Of a stretch of 47,907 nucleotides of DNA, positions 38,729 to 46,829 are shown one piece after another (position 1 is the first letter of the stretch; the number at the start of each line of letters is the position of its first letter). Origin of the DNA: Nonomuraea solani (GTDB lineage Bacteria; Actinomycetota; Actinomycetes; Streptosporangiales; Streptosporangiaceae). The stretch is from positions 1 through 47,907 of the forward strand of contig NZ_FNVT01000043.1 in the NCBI RefSeq assembly GCF_900108335.1. The letters are read 5' to 3'. The notes below the pieces were generated by a model. It saw only the letters and a list, made by a program, of their open reading frames with translations, was not told the DNA's origin and did not search any database. Both the position numbers and the translations under genes were made by a program.

Positions 38729-39562
38729 ATGACACAGGAGAATCCGGACGACGGCATCGAGCTGTTGTGGCGGGCGGCGGAGCGCGAGCCGCGACCGGGG
38801 CTGAGCCTGGGCAGGATCGTGCGCGCCGCCGTCGAGCTGGCCGACGCCGAGGGCCTGGAGGGGCTGTCGATGCGCAAGGTCGCCGACCGGCTCGGCTTCA
38901 CCACCATGTCGCTCTACCGCCACGTCCCGGGCCGCGACCAGCTCGTCGACCTGATGCTCGACCAGGTGCTGAGCGAGCACCCGGAGGCGCCGCCCGAGGG
39001 CGACTGGCGGGTCCGGCTGGAGGACGTGGCCAGGCAGGCGTGGCAGATCCGCCGGCGGCATCCCTGGCTGGCCGAGGTACGCGGCAGCCGCCACCTGCCC
39101 GGCCCCAACGGCGTCGCGCACTACGACTACATGCTGAGCACCCTGATGGACACCGCGCTCAGGCCGTCCGAGGTGATCGCGGTCGTCGGCCTGGTCGGCC
39201 GGTTCGTGGACGCCGAGGCCCTGCTCCTGATCGAGACCCGGCGCGAGGAGCGGCGCAGCGGCGTGTCCGAGCAGGAGTGGTGGGGCGCCCGCGACTCCCT
39301 GTACGAGCGGCTCGACCGCTACCCCACCATCACCCGCCTGTGGGAGACGGGCGGCTGGGACCACCCAGAGAACTCCTTCGAGTTCGGCCTGCGCCGCCTC
39401 TTGGACGGCATCGCCACCCTCATCCAAGAACGTGACGAAAGCCGTGACGAAATCTGCCCTGAATGCGGCACCTCACTGGACGCCGCCCCGTCCGGCCGCC
39501 CGCGCGTCTACTGCTCCCGCGCCTGCCAGCAACGCGCCTACCGGAAGCGCAAGAACGTCTAG
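38729..39562 (+). CDS. TetR-family regulator with C-terminal Cys4 zinc motif
   Basis: 277 residues. N-terminal TetR HTH (residues about 18-65: RIVRAAVELADAEGLEGLSMRKVADRLGFTTMSLYRHVPGRDQLV), then a TetR_C_1-like ligand domain, and a 37-residue tail with CPECG and YCSRACQQRAYRKRKN (Cys243, Cys246, Cys262, Cys266) that looks like a treble-clef or ribbon zinc site. Short zinc tails of this RYCSxxCQQRAYR form occur in actinobacterial TetR proteins. They also resemble the CGNR motif of the protein at 8097-8531. Ligand unknown. The stop overlaps the convergent fructosamine-kinase gene by 4 bp. Confidence 0.88.
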   Translation: MTQENPDDGIELLWRAAEREPRPGLSLGRIVRAAVELADAEGLEGLSMRKVADRLGFTTMSLYRHVPGRDQLVDLMLDQVLSEHPEAPPEGDWRVRLEDVARQAWQIRRRHPWLAEVRGSRHLPGPNGVAHYDYMLSTLMDTALRPSEVIAVVGLVGRFVDAEALLLIETRREERRSGVSEQEWWGARDSLYERLDRYPTITRLWETGGWDHPENSFEFGLRRLLDGIATLIQERDESRDEICPECGTSLDAAPSGRPRVYCSRACQQRAYRKRKNV

Positions 39563-40347
39563 AGCGCCAGCACCCGCCGTACCGCGCCCATCAAACTCTC
39601 CCGATAACCCCCACCGAACAGCACCACGTGCACGAGCAGCGGATGGAGCTGATGCAGCGGCACCCGCTCCCGCCACCCCTCCGCAAGCGCCCATTCCTCC
39701 CGGTACGCCCCCAGCACCCGATCCAGATACGGCAGCCCGAACAGCTCCAGCATCGCCAGATCCGTCTCCCGATGCCCGCCATGGGCCGCCGGATCGATCA
39801 GCACCGCCGACCCGCCCGACCACAGCACGTTCCCGCTCCACAGATCCCCGTGGATCCGCGCCGGCGCCGCCGCGGGCCCCGCGACCTCGGCGAACCGCTC
39901 CACGGCCCGCTCCACCAGCGCGACGTCCGACGCCGGCAGCCGCGCCATCCGCAGGAACGGCAGCACCCGCCGCGAGGCGTAGAAGGACGGCCAGTCATCG
40001 GCGGCCGAGTTGTCCATCGGCAGCTCGGCGATGAACCCGGGCCACGGCGCCCCGAAGGCAGGCGCGCCCGCGCGATGCAGCCGGGCCAGCGCACGCCCGA
40101 ACCGCTCGGCGGCCACGGCACCGGGCGGCTCCTGGCGTACCCAGGACAGCACGAGACGGCCGGGACCCACCTCGATCACCTCGGGCACGGCGATGGCCTC
40201 ACCCAGCCACCGCAGCCCCGCGGCCTCCGAGGCGAAAACCCCGGAGGAGGCGGTCCCGCTCTTGGCGAACACCTCGCGCCCGTCGTCGAGCACGCCCCGC
40301 CGCAGCCGCCACCCGTGCGACGAGCCGAGATCCTCAGTGAATCTCAT
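39559..40347 (-). CDS. Fructosamine-kinase family protein
   Basis: 262 residues from ATG 40347, which lies inside the 3' end of the phosphatase gene (14-bp overlap). Aminoglycoside-phosphotransferase fold: VFAKSGT (ATP Lys), ARIHGDLWSGNVLW (catalytic Asp loop) and AVLIDPAAHGGHRETDLAMLELFG (metal Asp). FN3K-type kinases phosphorylate fructosamines or ribulosamines on glycated proteins, allowing deglycation. Paired with a low-molecular-weight phosphatase gene; bacterial FN3K-related genes are often next to this phosphatase and may act together in repair, which is inference from context. Confidence 0.88.
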   Translation of the reverse strand: MRFTEDLGSSHGWRLRRGVLDDGREVFAKSGTASSGVFASEAAGLRWLGEAIAVPEVIEVGPGRLVLSWVRQEPPGAVAAERFGRALARLHRAGAPAFGAPWPGFIAELPMDNSAADDWPSFYASRRVLPFLRMARLPASDVALVERAVERFAEVAGPAAAPARIHGDLWSGNVLWSGGSAVLIDPAAHGGHRETDLAMLELFGLPYLDRVLGAYREEWALAEGWRERVPLHQLHPLLVHVVLFGGGYRESLMGAVRRVLAL

Positions 40348-40807
40348 CGGCGATGTGCTCCGCCACGCCCTCAGAGGCGCTCTCGACCAGCGCGAGCACC
40401 TCTTCGAACCCCTCCCGCCCCCCGTAGTACGGATCCGGCACCTCGGCCCCCTCAGGCGCGTCCGGGTCGAACGACCGGAAAAGCCGCACCTCCCCACCAG
40501 GAGCGGCGAGCCGCCGCAGATTGGACACGTTGTCCCGGTCCATGGCGAGCACGAGGTCGTACCGGTCGAACCAGTCTCCGGTGAACTGCCGGGCCCGGTG
40601 CTCGGCGCCGTCGTAACCGTGCAGAGCCAGAATCTCCAGCGCCCGTTCATCCATGGGATCACCCACGTGCCAGCCGCCCGTACCGGCGCTCTCGACGACG
40701 ACACGATCGCCAAGGCCGTGATTTTCGAGGGTTTTGCGGAGCACCACCTCCGCCATCGGCGACCGGCAGATGTTTCCCATGCACACGAGGCATACGCGAT
40801 AGGTCAT
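40334..40807 (-). CDS. Low-molecular-weight protein tyrosine phosphatase
   Basis: 157 residues from ATG 40807 (two upstream ATGs are alternatives). P-loop signature CLVCMGNICRSPMAE (C-x5-R-S) and the general-acid loop VPDPYYGG. It hydrolyses phosphotyrosine or low-molecular phosphate esters in the cytosol; Streptomyces PtpA is the best-known relative. It overlaps the fructosamine-kinase gene in a two-gene operon. The PHO box of pstS lies just upstream, in the divergent spacer, so PhoP could also influence this gene. Confidence 0.93.
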   Translation of the reverse strand: MTYRVCLVCMGNICRSPMAEVVLRKTLENHGLGDRVVVESAGTGGWHVGDPMDERALEILALHGYDGAEHRARQFTGDWFDRYDLVLAMDRDNVSNLRRLAAPGGEVRLFRSFDPDAPEGAEVPDPYYGGREGFEEVLALVESASEGVAEHIADEIH

Positions 40808-40835
40808 GGCACCCATCATGAGGGTGACCTGGCGC

Positions 40836-40857
40836 GTTCACCGAACGTTCACCCTGG
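40836..40857. promoter_or_regulatory. PHO box (PhoP binding direct repeats)
   Basis: Two 11-bp direct repeat units GTTCACCGAAC and GTTCACCCTGG match the Streptomyces PhoP unit (GTTCACC core). An imperfect third unit (GGTGACCTGGC) precedes them by 2 nt. A TAGCTT -10 candidate is at 40886-40891. It lies 71 bp before the pstS start in the 120-bp divergent spacer. Confidence 0.8.
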
Positions 40858-40927
40858 TTGGGGGGTCCGAGTCACCTTGGCTGCATAGCTTCATGGCGAC
40901 TAAGGACCAAGTGGGAGGAACCCAACC

Positions 40928-42037
40928 GTGAAGTATGCAGGCCGGCTCGCCGCCGTAGCCGTCGTCGGCGCGCTCTCGCTCGCTGCGTGCGGCACAGATA
41001 ACAATGCCTCGAGCAGCACCACCGGCGCCAGCGCGAGTGCCCCCGCCGCCGCGGGCAACGACAATGGCCTGAGCGGCACGATCAACGCTGCGGGCTCCTC
41101 TGCCCAGGCCAACGCGATCACCGAGTGGACGAAGAACTTCGCGGCCACGAACCCGGGTGTGACCCTCAACTACCAGCCCAGCGGCTCGGGTGCCGGTGTG
41201 CAGGCGTTCATCCAGGGGACGGTGTCCTTCGCCGGCTCTGACTCGGCGCTCAAGGAAGACGAGCCCGCCCAGGCCGACGCCCGCTGCAAGACCGGCAAGG
41301 CCATCAACATCCCGATGGTGACCGGTCCGGTCGCGGTGGTCTACAACCTGCCCGGCGTGGAGGGCCTGCAGCTGTCGCCCAAGACGCTGTCCGGCATCTT
41401 CAACAGCACGATCACCAAGTGGGACGACGCCGCCATCAAGGCCGACAACCCCGAGGCCAAGCTGCCGTCCTCGCCGATCCAGGCGTTCCACCGCTCGGAC
41501 GAGTCGGGCACCAGCGACAACTTCACCAAGTTCCTCAAGGCCACCGGTGGCTGGCCGCACGAGCCCGCCAAGGCGTGGCCCGCCGAGGCCAAGGGCCAGG
41601 GCTCCAAGGGCTCCGACGGCATCGCCTCCTCCGTCAAGGACACCGAGGGCGCGATCAGCTACGTCGAGTTCTCGTACGCCGAGAACTCCAGCCTCCAGAA
41701 GGCCAAGGTCGCCAACGGCGCCGGCGAGTTCGTCGAGCTGACCCCGGAGAGCGCGGCCAAGACGGTCGAGACCGCCGAGGTCAAGGGCACCGGCAACGAC
41801 CTCGCCCTGTCGATCGACTACGCCACCAAGACCGCGGGCGCCTACCCGATCGTGCTGGTGACGTACGAGATCACCTGCGAGAAGGGTCTCCCGGCCGAGG
41901 AATCCAAGATCGTCAAGAGCTTCCTCACCTACACCGCCAGCGACGAGGGCCAGGCGGCGCTGAAGGACCTGGGCTACGCCCCGCTCTCCGGCGCGCTGCT
42001 CACCAAGGTCCGCAGCGCTGTCGAGGCGATCTCCTAA
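40928..42037 (+). CDS. pstS: Phosphate ABC transporter substrate-binding lipoprotein
   Basis: 369 residues; GTG start with GGGAGGA upstream. Lipoprotein signal peptide ending LSLAAC (Cys21 lipidated), a Ser/Ala linker, then the phosphate-binding fold. Binding-site segments: AAGSSAQANAITEW, YQPSGSGAGVQAFIQGTVSFAGSDSAL and HRSDESGTSDNFTKFL. It captures phosphate outside the membrane for PstCA. First gene of pstSCAB, behind a PHO box, so it should be induced under phosphate starvation by PhoR-PhoP. Confidence 0.97.
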   Translation: MKYAGRLAAVAVVGALSLAACGTDNNASSSTTGASASAPAAAGNDNGLSGTINAAGSSAQANAITEWTKNFAATNPGVTLNYQPSGSGAGVQAFIQGTVSFAGSDSALKEDEPAQADARCKTGKAINIPMVTGPVAVVYNLPGVEGLQLSPKTLSGIFNSTITKWDDAAIKADNPEAKLPSSPIQAFHRSDESGTSDNFTKFLKATGGWPHEPAKAWPAEAKGQGSKGSDGIASSVKDTEGAISYVEFSYAENSSLQKAKVANGAGEFVELTPESAAKTVETAEVKGTGNDLALSIDYATKTAGAYPIVLVTYEITCEKGLPAEESKIVKSFLTYTASDEGQAALKDLGYAPLSGALLTKVRSAVEAIS

Positions 42038-42043
42038 TCTCTC

Positions 42044-43024
42044 ATGACGACCAACGTACGCACCCGTGACGGCGGGTCGGCCACGAGCCGGCCCGCCTCG
42101 CGGCGCAGCCATGGTGAAGGCGTCTTCCGGTTCATCTCCACCGGAGCGGGTGTCGTCCTGCTGGCGATCATGGCGGCCATCGCCGTGTTCCTCATCAGCG
42201 AGGCGATCCCCGCCCTGCAGGCGAACAAGGGCTCCTTCTTCACCGAACTGACCTGGGAACCGAACAGCGCGCAGGTGTTCGGCATCGGCGCGCTGGCGTT
42301 CGGCACCGTGCTCAGCTCCGTACTGGCGCTGATCATCGCCACGCCGATCGCGATCGGCGTCGCGCTGTTCATCTCGCACTACGCGCCCCGCCGGCTGGCC
42401 GCCCCGCTCGGTTACCTGGTCGACCTGCTCGCCGCCGTCCCCAGCGTCGTCTACGGCCTGTGGGGCGTGGCGTTCCTGGTGCCGTTGATGCGGACGCCGT
42501 CGCAGTGGCTCAACGAGAACCTCGGCTGGTTCCCGCTGTTCGCCGGCGAGGGCATCATCGGCGGCAAGACCATGCTCGCCGGTGGCATCGTCCTGGCGAT
42601 CATGATCCTGCCGATCATCGCGGCCATCTCGCGCGAGGTGTTCCTCCAGGCCCCCAAGATGAACGAGGAAGCCGCGCTCGCGCTCGGCGCCACCCGCTGG
42701 GAAATGATCAGGATGGCCGTGCTGCCGTTCGGCCGCCCCGGCATCATCAGCGCCGCCATGCTCGGCCTCGGCCGCGCCATGGGCGAGACCATCGCGGTCG
42801 CGCTGATCTTCCCGGCGACCTTCGACATCACCTTCGAGATCCTCACCCCACACGCCAACAGCATCGCCGCGAACATCGCCAACGGCTTCGGTGAGGCCAC
42901 CCAGATCGGCCGGGGCGCCCTGATCGCCTCCGGTCTGGTGCTGTTCGTCATCACGCTGCTGGTCAACATGGCCGCGCGGATGATCATCAACCGCCGCAAG
43001 GAGTACGCGAGGGCCGGCGCATGA
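42044..43024 (+). CDS. pstC: Phosphate ABC transporter permease PstC
   Basis: 326 residues with six predicted membrane helices; first helix near residues 38-60. The permease signature reads EEAALALGATRWEMIRMAVLPFGRPGIISA (EAA loop) and the conserved PSVVYGLWG and GRAMGETIAVAL segments are present. Starts 6 bp after pstS and overlaps pstA by 4 bp (ATGA). Confidence 0.97.
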   Translation: MTTNVRTRDGGSATSRPASRRSHGEGVFRFISTGAGVVLLAIMAAIAVFLISEAIPALQANKGSFFTELTWEPNSAQVFGIGALAFGTVLSSVLALIIATPIAIGVALFISHYAPRRLAAPLGYLVDLLAAVPSVVYGLWGVAFLVPLMRTPSQWLNENLGWFPLFAGEGIIGGKTMLAGGIVLAIMILPIIAAISREVFLQAPKMNEEAALALGATRWEMIRMAVLPFGRPGIISAAMLGLGRAMGETIAVALIFPATFDITFEILTPHANSIAANIANGFGEATQIGRGALIASGLVLFVITLLVNMAARMIINRRKEYARAGA

Positions 43025-43896
43025 CCGCCATCCAACACATCTCGACCGGCCGCCGGGTCAAGGACAAGATCGTCCAGGGCCTGGTCTACCTGGCGTTCGC
43101 CATGGCCGTCATTCCGCTGATCTCGGTCCTGTGGCTGGTGATCTCCAACGGTATGACCCGCTTCGACATGGAGTTCCTCACGCACTCCATGAACGGCATC
43201 GGGGCCAGAGACGCGGGCGGCGGCGCCTACCACGCGATCATCGGCACCCTGCAGCAGGTCCTGCTGGCCTCGCTCATCTCGGTGCCCATCGGCCTGTTCA
43301 CCGCCATCTACCTGGTCGAATACGGCAACGGCGGCCGGCTGAGCCGTTCCATCAGCTTCTTCGTGGACGTCATGACCGGCGTCCCTTCCGTCGTTGCGGG
43401 CCTGTTCGTCTTCGCGTTCTGGGTCCTCTTCCTCGGCTTCGCGTTCTCGGGCTGGGCGGGCGCGGTCGCGCTGTCGATCCTGATGATGCCGACCGTGGTC
43501 AGATCGGCGGAGGAGATGCTCCGGCTGGTGCCCAACGACCTGCGCGAAGCCTCGTACGCGCTGGGCGTCGCCAAGTGGCGCACGATCCTCAAGGTCGTCC
43601 TGCCGACCGCGCTCACCGGCATCGTCACCGGCGTCATGCTCGCGGTGGCCAGGGTCGCCGGCGAGACCGCTCCGCTGCTGCTGACGGTCTTCTTCACCAA
43701 CTCCATCAACAACGACCCGTTCAACGGGCCGCAGATGGGCCTCCCCCTCTTCGTCTTCGACCAGGCGGCACGTCCCAACGACACCGCCATCGACCGCGCG
43801 TGGACCGGAGCCCTCACGCTCATCTTGATCGTCATGCTGCTCAACCTGGTGGCGCGCCTGATCGCCTGGTGGCGTGCGCCCGCCAGGGGCCGATAG
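43021..43896 (+). CDS. pstA: Phosphate ABC transporter permease PstA
   Basis: 291 residues, six membrane helices. Family segments: TGVPSVVAGLFVFAFWV, ILMMPTVVRSAEEMLRLVPNDLREASYALGVAKWRTI (EAA loop) and ARVAGETAPLLLTVFF. Pairs with PstC to form the membrane channel. Coupled to pstC by the ATGA overlap; pstB follows after 15 bp. Confidence 0.97.
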   Translation: MTAIQHISTGRRVKDKIVQGLVYLAFAMAVIPLISVLWLVISNGMTRFDMEFLTHSMNGIGARDAGGGAYHAIIGTLQQVLLASLISVPIGLFTAIYLVEYGNGGRLSRSISFFVDVMTGVPSVVAGLFVFAFWVLFLGFAFSGWAGAVALSILMMPTVVRSAEEMLRLVPNDLREASYALGVAKWRTILKVVLPTALTGIVTGVMLAVARVAGETAPLLLTVFFTNSINNDPFNGPQMGLPLFVFDQAARPNDTAIDRAWTGALTLILIVMLLNLVARLIAWWRAPARGR

Positions 43897-43911
43897 GGGG
43901 TAACCAACGCC

Positions 43912-44688
43912 ATGTCCAAGCAGATCCAGGTTTCGGGTCTCGACGCGTACTACGGGTCGCACAAGGCGATCGAGGACGTGTCCATGACCATCGAGCCGCG
44001 CTCGATCACCGCCTTCATCGGACCGTCGGGCTGCGGCAAGTCGACGTTCCTGCGCACGCTCAACCGCATGCACGAGGTCATCCCGGGCGCTCGCGTGGAG
44101 GGCAAGGTGCTGCTCGAGGGCGAGGACCTGTACGCCCCCACCGTCGCCCCCGTCTCCGTCCGCCGGATGATCGGCATGGTCTTCCAGCGCCCCAACCCGT
44201 TCCCCACGATGTCGATCTACGAGAACGTGGCCGCCGGCCTCCGTCTCAACGGCCGGGTCGCCAAGTCGCAGATGGACGGCGTCGTCGAGGAGTCGCTGAA
44301 GGGCGCCAACCTCTGGAACGAGGTCAAGGACCGCCTCAACAAACCCGGCGCGGGGCTGTCCGGCGGTCAGCAGCAGCGCCTCTGCATCGCCAGGGCCATC
44401 GCGGTCAAGCCCGAGGTCCTGCTGATGGACGAGCCCTGCTCGGCCCTCGACCCGATCTCCACGCTGGCCATCGAGGACCTGATGGGCAAGCTCAAGGACC
44501 AGTACACCATCGTCATCGTCACCCACAACATGCAGCAGGCCGCCCGGGTCAGCGACAGGACCGCGTTCTTCAACCTCGCCGAGCAGGGCAAGCCCGGCAA
44601 GGTCATCGAAATGGACGAGACCTCCCGCATGTTCACCAACCCATCACAGAAGGCCACCGAGGACTACATCACGGGGCGCTTCGGCTGA
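43912..44688 (+). CDS. pstB: Phosphate ABC transporter ATPase PstB
   Basis: 258 residues; Walker A GPSGCGKST, Q-loop GMVFQRPNPFP (PstB-specific), signature LSGGQQQRLCIARA, Walker B LLMDEPCSALDPIS (the PstB-type Cys-Ser-Ala-Leu) and switch TIVIVTHNMQQA. GGGGG lies 12 nt before ATG. Drives phosphate import. The stop TGA shares its last base with the ATG of the response-regulator-like gene (TGATG). phoU is not adjacent. Confidence 0.97.
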   Translation: MSKQIQVSGLDAYYGSHKAIEDVSMTIEPRSITAFIGPSGCGKSTFLRTLNRMHEVIPGARVEGKVLLEGEDLYAPTVAPVSVRRMIGMVFQRPNPFPTMSIYENVAAGLRLNGRVAKSQMDGVVEESLKGANLWNEVKDRLNKPGAGLSGGQQQRLCIARAIAVKPEVLLMDEPCSALDPISTLAIEDLMGKLKDQYTIVIVTHNMQQAARVSDRTAFFNLAEQGKPGKVIEMDETSRMFTNPSQKATEDYITGRFG

Positions 44689-45413
44689 TGATCCAACAGC
44701 AGGCGGCATCCACGATGAACGGGGACACGAGGACCAAGCCCGTGCTGCTCATCGCCGACCCCGACGACGCCGTCGTCGAGGACGTGGCCACGGCCCTCGA
44801 ACGCGAGGGCGTGGCCGTAACCGGAGCCTCCGACGGGGCTCAGGGGTTGCTGCAGGCCGGCGCCCTGCAGCCGGACGTGGTGCTCGTCTCGGCCGCGCTG
44901 CCGGTCATCGACGCGGTCGACTTCGTACGCGCGGTACGGCTCGCGCGAGCCGTACCCGTCCTGCTCGGTGTCGGTGAGGGGCACGCCGAGCAGGCGGTAC
45001 GCGCGCTCGCGGCCGGGGCGGCCGCCTGCGTGGCCAGGCCCTACCGGGTGCCGGAACTGCTGCCGTTCATCCAGGCGGCCTCACCCGAGTCCCGCAAGGT
45101 GCTGGCCGTGGGCGGGGTCGAGCTGGACATTCAGGCCTATCAGGTACGCGTGAGCGGCCGCGCCGTACACCTGCCGCTGCGAGAGTTCGAGCTGCTGCAG
45201 TATCTGATGCGCAACGCCGACCGGACGGTCACCCGGGAGCAGATCATGCGCCACGTGTGGCACGCCGCCGCCAACACCTCGACGAACACCATCGCGGTGC
45301 ACGTCAAACGGCTGCGGGCACGCCTGGGCGACGAGGACGACCAGCTCATCCAGACGGTACGCGGGGTGGGCTACCGACTGGTCACGCCCGGCATTTCCGG
45401 AATCCACGCATGA
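44688..45413 (+). CDS. OmpR/PhoB-type response regulator with Asp-less receiver
   Basis: 241 residues; ATG overlaps the pstB stop by 1 nt (TGATG), so it belongs to the pst operon. The C-terminal winged helix is intact (LPLREFELLQYLMRNADRTVTREQIMRHVW, NTIAVHVKRLRARLGDEDDQLIQTVRGVGYRL). The receiver keeps the acidic pocket (ADPDD, residues 23-27) but the phospho-acceptor position in PDVVLVSAALP is Ser68, the Lys of the KP motif is Arg (VARPY), and the conserved Thr/Ser position is Gly. It is therefore an atypical, probably phosphorylation-independent regulator. No kinase gene adjoins it. Control of the pst operon or of phosphate genes is inferred from position. Confidence 0.88.
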   Translation: MIQQQAASTMNGDTRTKPVLLIADPDDAVVEDVATALEREGVAVTGASDGAQGLLQAGALQPDVVLVSAALPVIDAVDFVRAVRLARAVPVLLGVGEGHAEQAVRALAAGAAACVARPYRVPELLPFIQAASPESRKVLAVGGVELDIQAYQVRVSGRAVHLPLREFELLQYLMRNADRTVTREQIMRHVWHAAANTSTNTIAVHVKRLRARLGDEDDQLIQTVRGVGYRLVTPGISGIHA

Positions 45414-46323
45414 TCCGCTCGGCCACCCCTTCGACCGTCGCGATGCCGTACTCCACCGTGGGACTCCCCTCGGTGAGTACGGCGATCGCGTAGTCCCGGT
45501 CACCCCTTCTGATCAGCCCCACGCTGGTCACGGCCCAGCGCTTGGTCGAGACGCGCTTCAGCCAGCCGTTCTTCAGCGCCACGCGGTCGCCCTTGCACGC
45601 GGCGGCGCTGATCCCCCAGTCCTGGCCGTCGACGACCGCGCCCATGAGCCGCAGCACTTCCTTCCGCCCGCCGGCCGTGAGCCTGCTCTTCCCGGCCACC
45701 AGGCCCGCCATGAGCCTGACCTGATCGTCGGCGGATGTCCGGGTAATCCCCCAGCAGTACAGATCCACACACTCCCCCGGCACCCCCCGCGTGTGCTTCA
45801 TCCCGAACGCCCGCGCCGCCTCGGTGAACCCATCCGCACCCCCGATCCGCAGCCAGAGCCGATCGGCGGCATGGTTGTCGCTGTAGCGGATCATCAGCTC
45901 GGCATCCCGCCTGACCCCCGCGGGCAACCCCTTCCATGAGGTACGCCGCAGCAGCGCCATGAGAATCTGCACCTTGGCCGCACTGGCAGTGATCAGCCGC
46001 TCGTGCCCGTGATAACGGTAGAGCCGCCCGGTAGCCAGATCCTTGACCATGGCCGTAACCGTTTGACCCCGGCCCGCGAGAAACCGATCGAGCCGCTCAC
46101 CGATCCGCTCAGTCGGCACCGCCGCCACGGCCTCCCTGCCCACCCTGTCCTCAAGCCGGTAGAGCGTCGCGACCTGCCGCACAGCAGCGGCGGGCACCGG
46201 CACAGGCGTCTGGAGGTGGGCCGGATCCTGCCGATTCACCGACACCAGCGGCAGGACCAGGGCGATCGCGATGACCAGCGCGATGACCAGTCGCGGTATC
46301 GCCTTCGCCCCGACCGCGATCAT
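45382..46323 (-). CDS. Class A beta-lactamase-like serine hydrolase
   Basis: 313 residues; N-terminal membrane anchor or signal (RLVIALVIAIALVLPLVSV, residues 11-29). SxxK motif at Ser114-Ala-Ala-Lys117, SDN in YSDNHAADRLW, and KNG (for KTG) in LKNGWLKR. The Glu of the omega loop found in true class A beta-lactamases was not recognised, so a DD-peptidase-like or lipoprotein-linked hydrolase role is as likely as antibiotic hydrolysis. Convergent with the response-regulator gene, overlapping by 32 bp. GATAAT 6 nt before ATG indicates a leaderless transcript. Confidence 0.83.
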   Translation of the reverse strand: MIAVGAKAIPRLVIALVIAIALVLPLVSVNRQDPAHLQTPVPVPAAAVRQVATLYRLEDRVGREAVAAVPTERIGERLDRFLAGRGQTVTAMVKDLATGRLYRYHGHERLITASAAKVQILMALLRRTSWKGLPAGVRRDAELMIRYSDNHAADRLWLRIGGADGFTEAARAFGMKHTRGVPGECVDLYCWGITRTSADDQVRLMAGLVAGKSRLTAGGRKEVLRLMGAVVDGQDWGISAAACKGDRVALKNGWLKRVSTKRWAVTSVGLIRRGDRDYAIAVLTEGSPTVEYGIATVEGVAERIMRGFRKCRA

Positions 46324-46329
46324 CCGAGC

Positions 46330-46335
46330 ATTATC
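46330..46335 (-). promoter_or_regulatory. Leaderless -10 element (GATAAT, 6 nt to ATG)
   Basis: Minus strand GATAAT-GCTCGG-ATG before the serine hydrolase; the best match to TATAAT among the leaderless promoters here. Confidence 0.6.
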
Positions 46336-46829
46336 ACGACAAATCCCCCCGCCCCGCTAGCCACCCACAACAACCAGTTCCACGACCAGCCCTCCCCCCA
46401 ACCACCAACTCCGCCGGGCAGACGCACAGGCCGGCAGATCTGGCACAGGGGATGCTCAGGTCGCGACGGACCGAGGGTGTGACAGGCCACGGGAACTGCC
46501 GCAGTCCGAGGACCGAGAGCGATGGAACGCGGGCGCCCCAGCCAGTTCGAGGACACTCGAACGCGGGGGCTGCACCGGCACGATGCTGGGCGGACACGGG
46601 AGCCCCGCGCCGCAGCAACTCCGACTCACAGCCTCATCCGCTTACGGCCACACCCACTCACGGCTTCACCCACTCACGGCCACACCCACTTGCGGCCTCA
46701 TCCGCTTGCGACCCCATCGCCAAGGCCCAGGCAGGCGGCCTGATCCGGCTGTTCGCATAGCCCGAGCTCTCACAGGACCAGCCGAAGGGCCCTCCTCGCG
46801 GGCCGGACCGACCGACCCTGGGCGACGGC
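46336..46829. other. Gene-poor spacer with C-rich start and degenerate 16-bp array
   Basis: No supported gene. Bases 46336-46440 are C-rich (CCCCCC tracts), 46441-46620 show no structure recognised, 46625-46720 is a tandem array, and 46780-46800 has a GGGCCC / GGGCC hairpin. Small ORFs here have poor codon usage. Confidence 0.6.
46625..46720. repeat. Six degenerate tandem units of 16 bp
   Basis: Units such as CTTACGGCCACACCCA, CTCACGGCTTCACCCA, CTCACGGCCACACCCA and CTTGCGGCCTCATCCG begin at 46625, 46641, 46657, 46673, 46689 and 46705 with exact 16-bp spacing. Confidence 0.9.
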
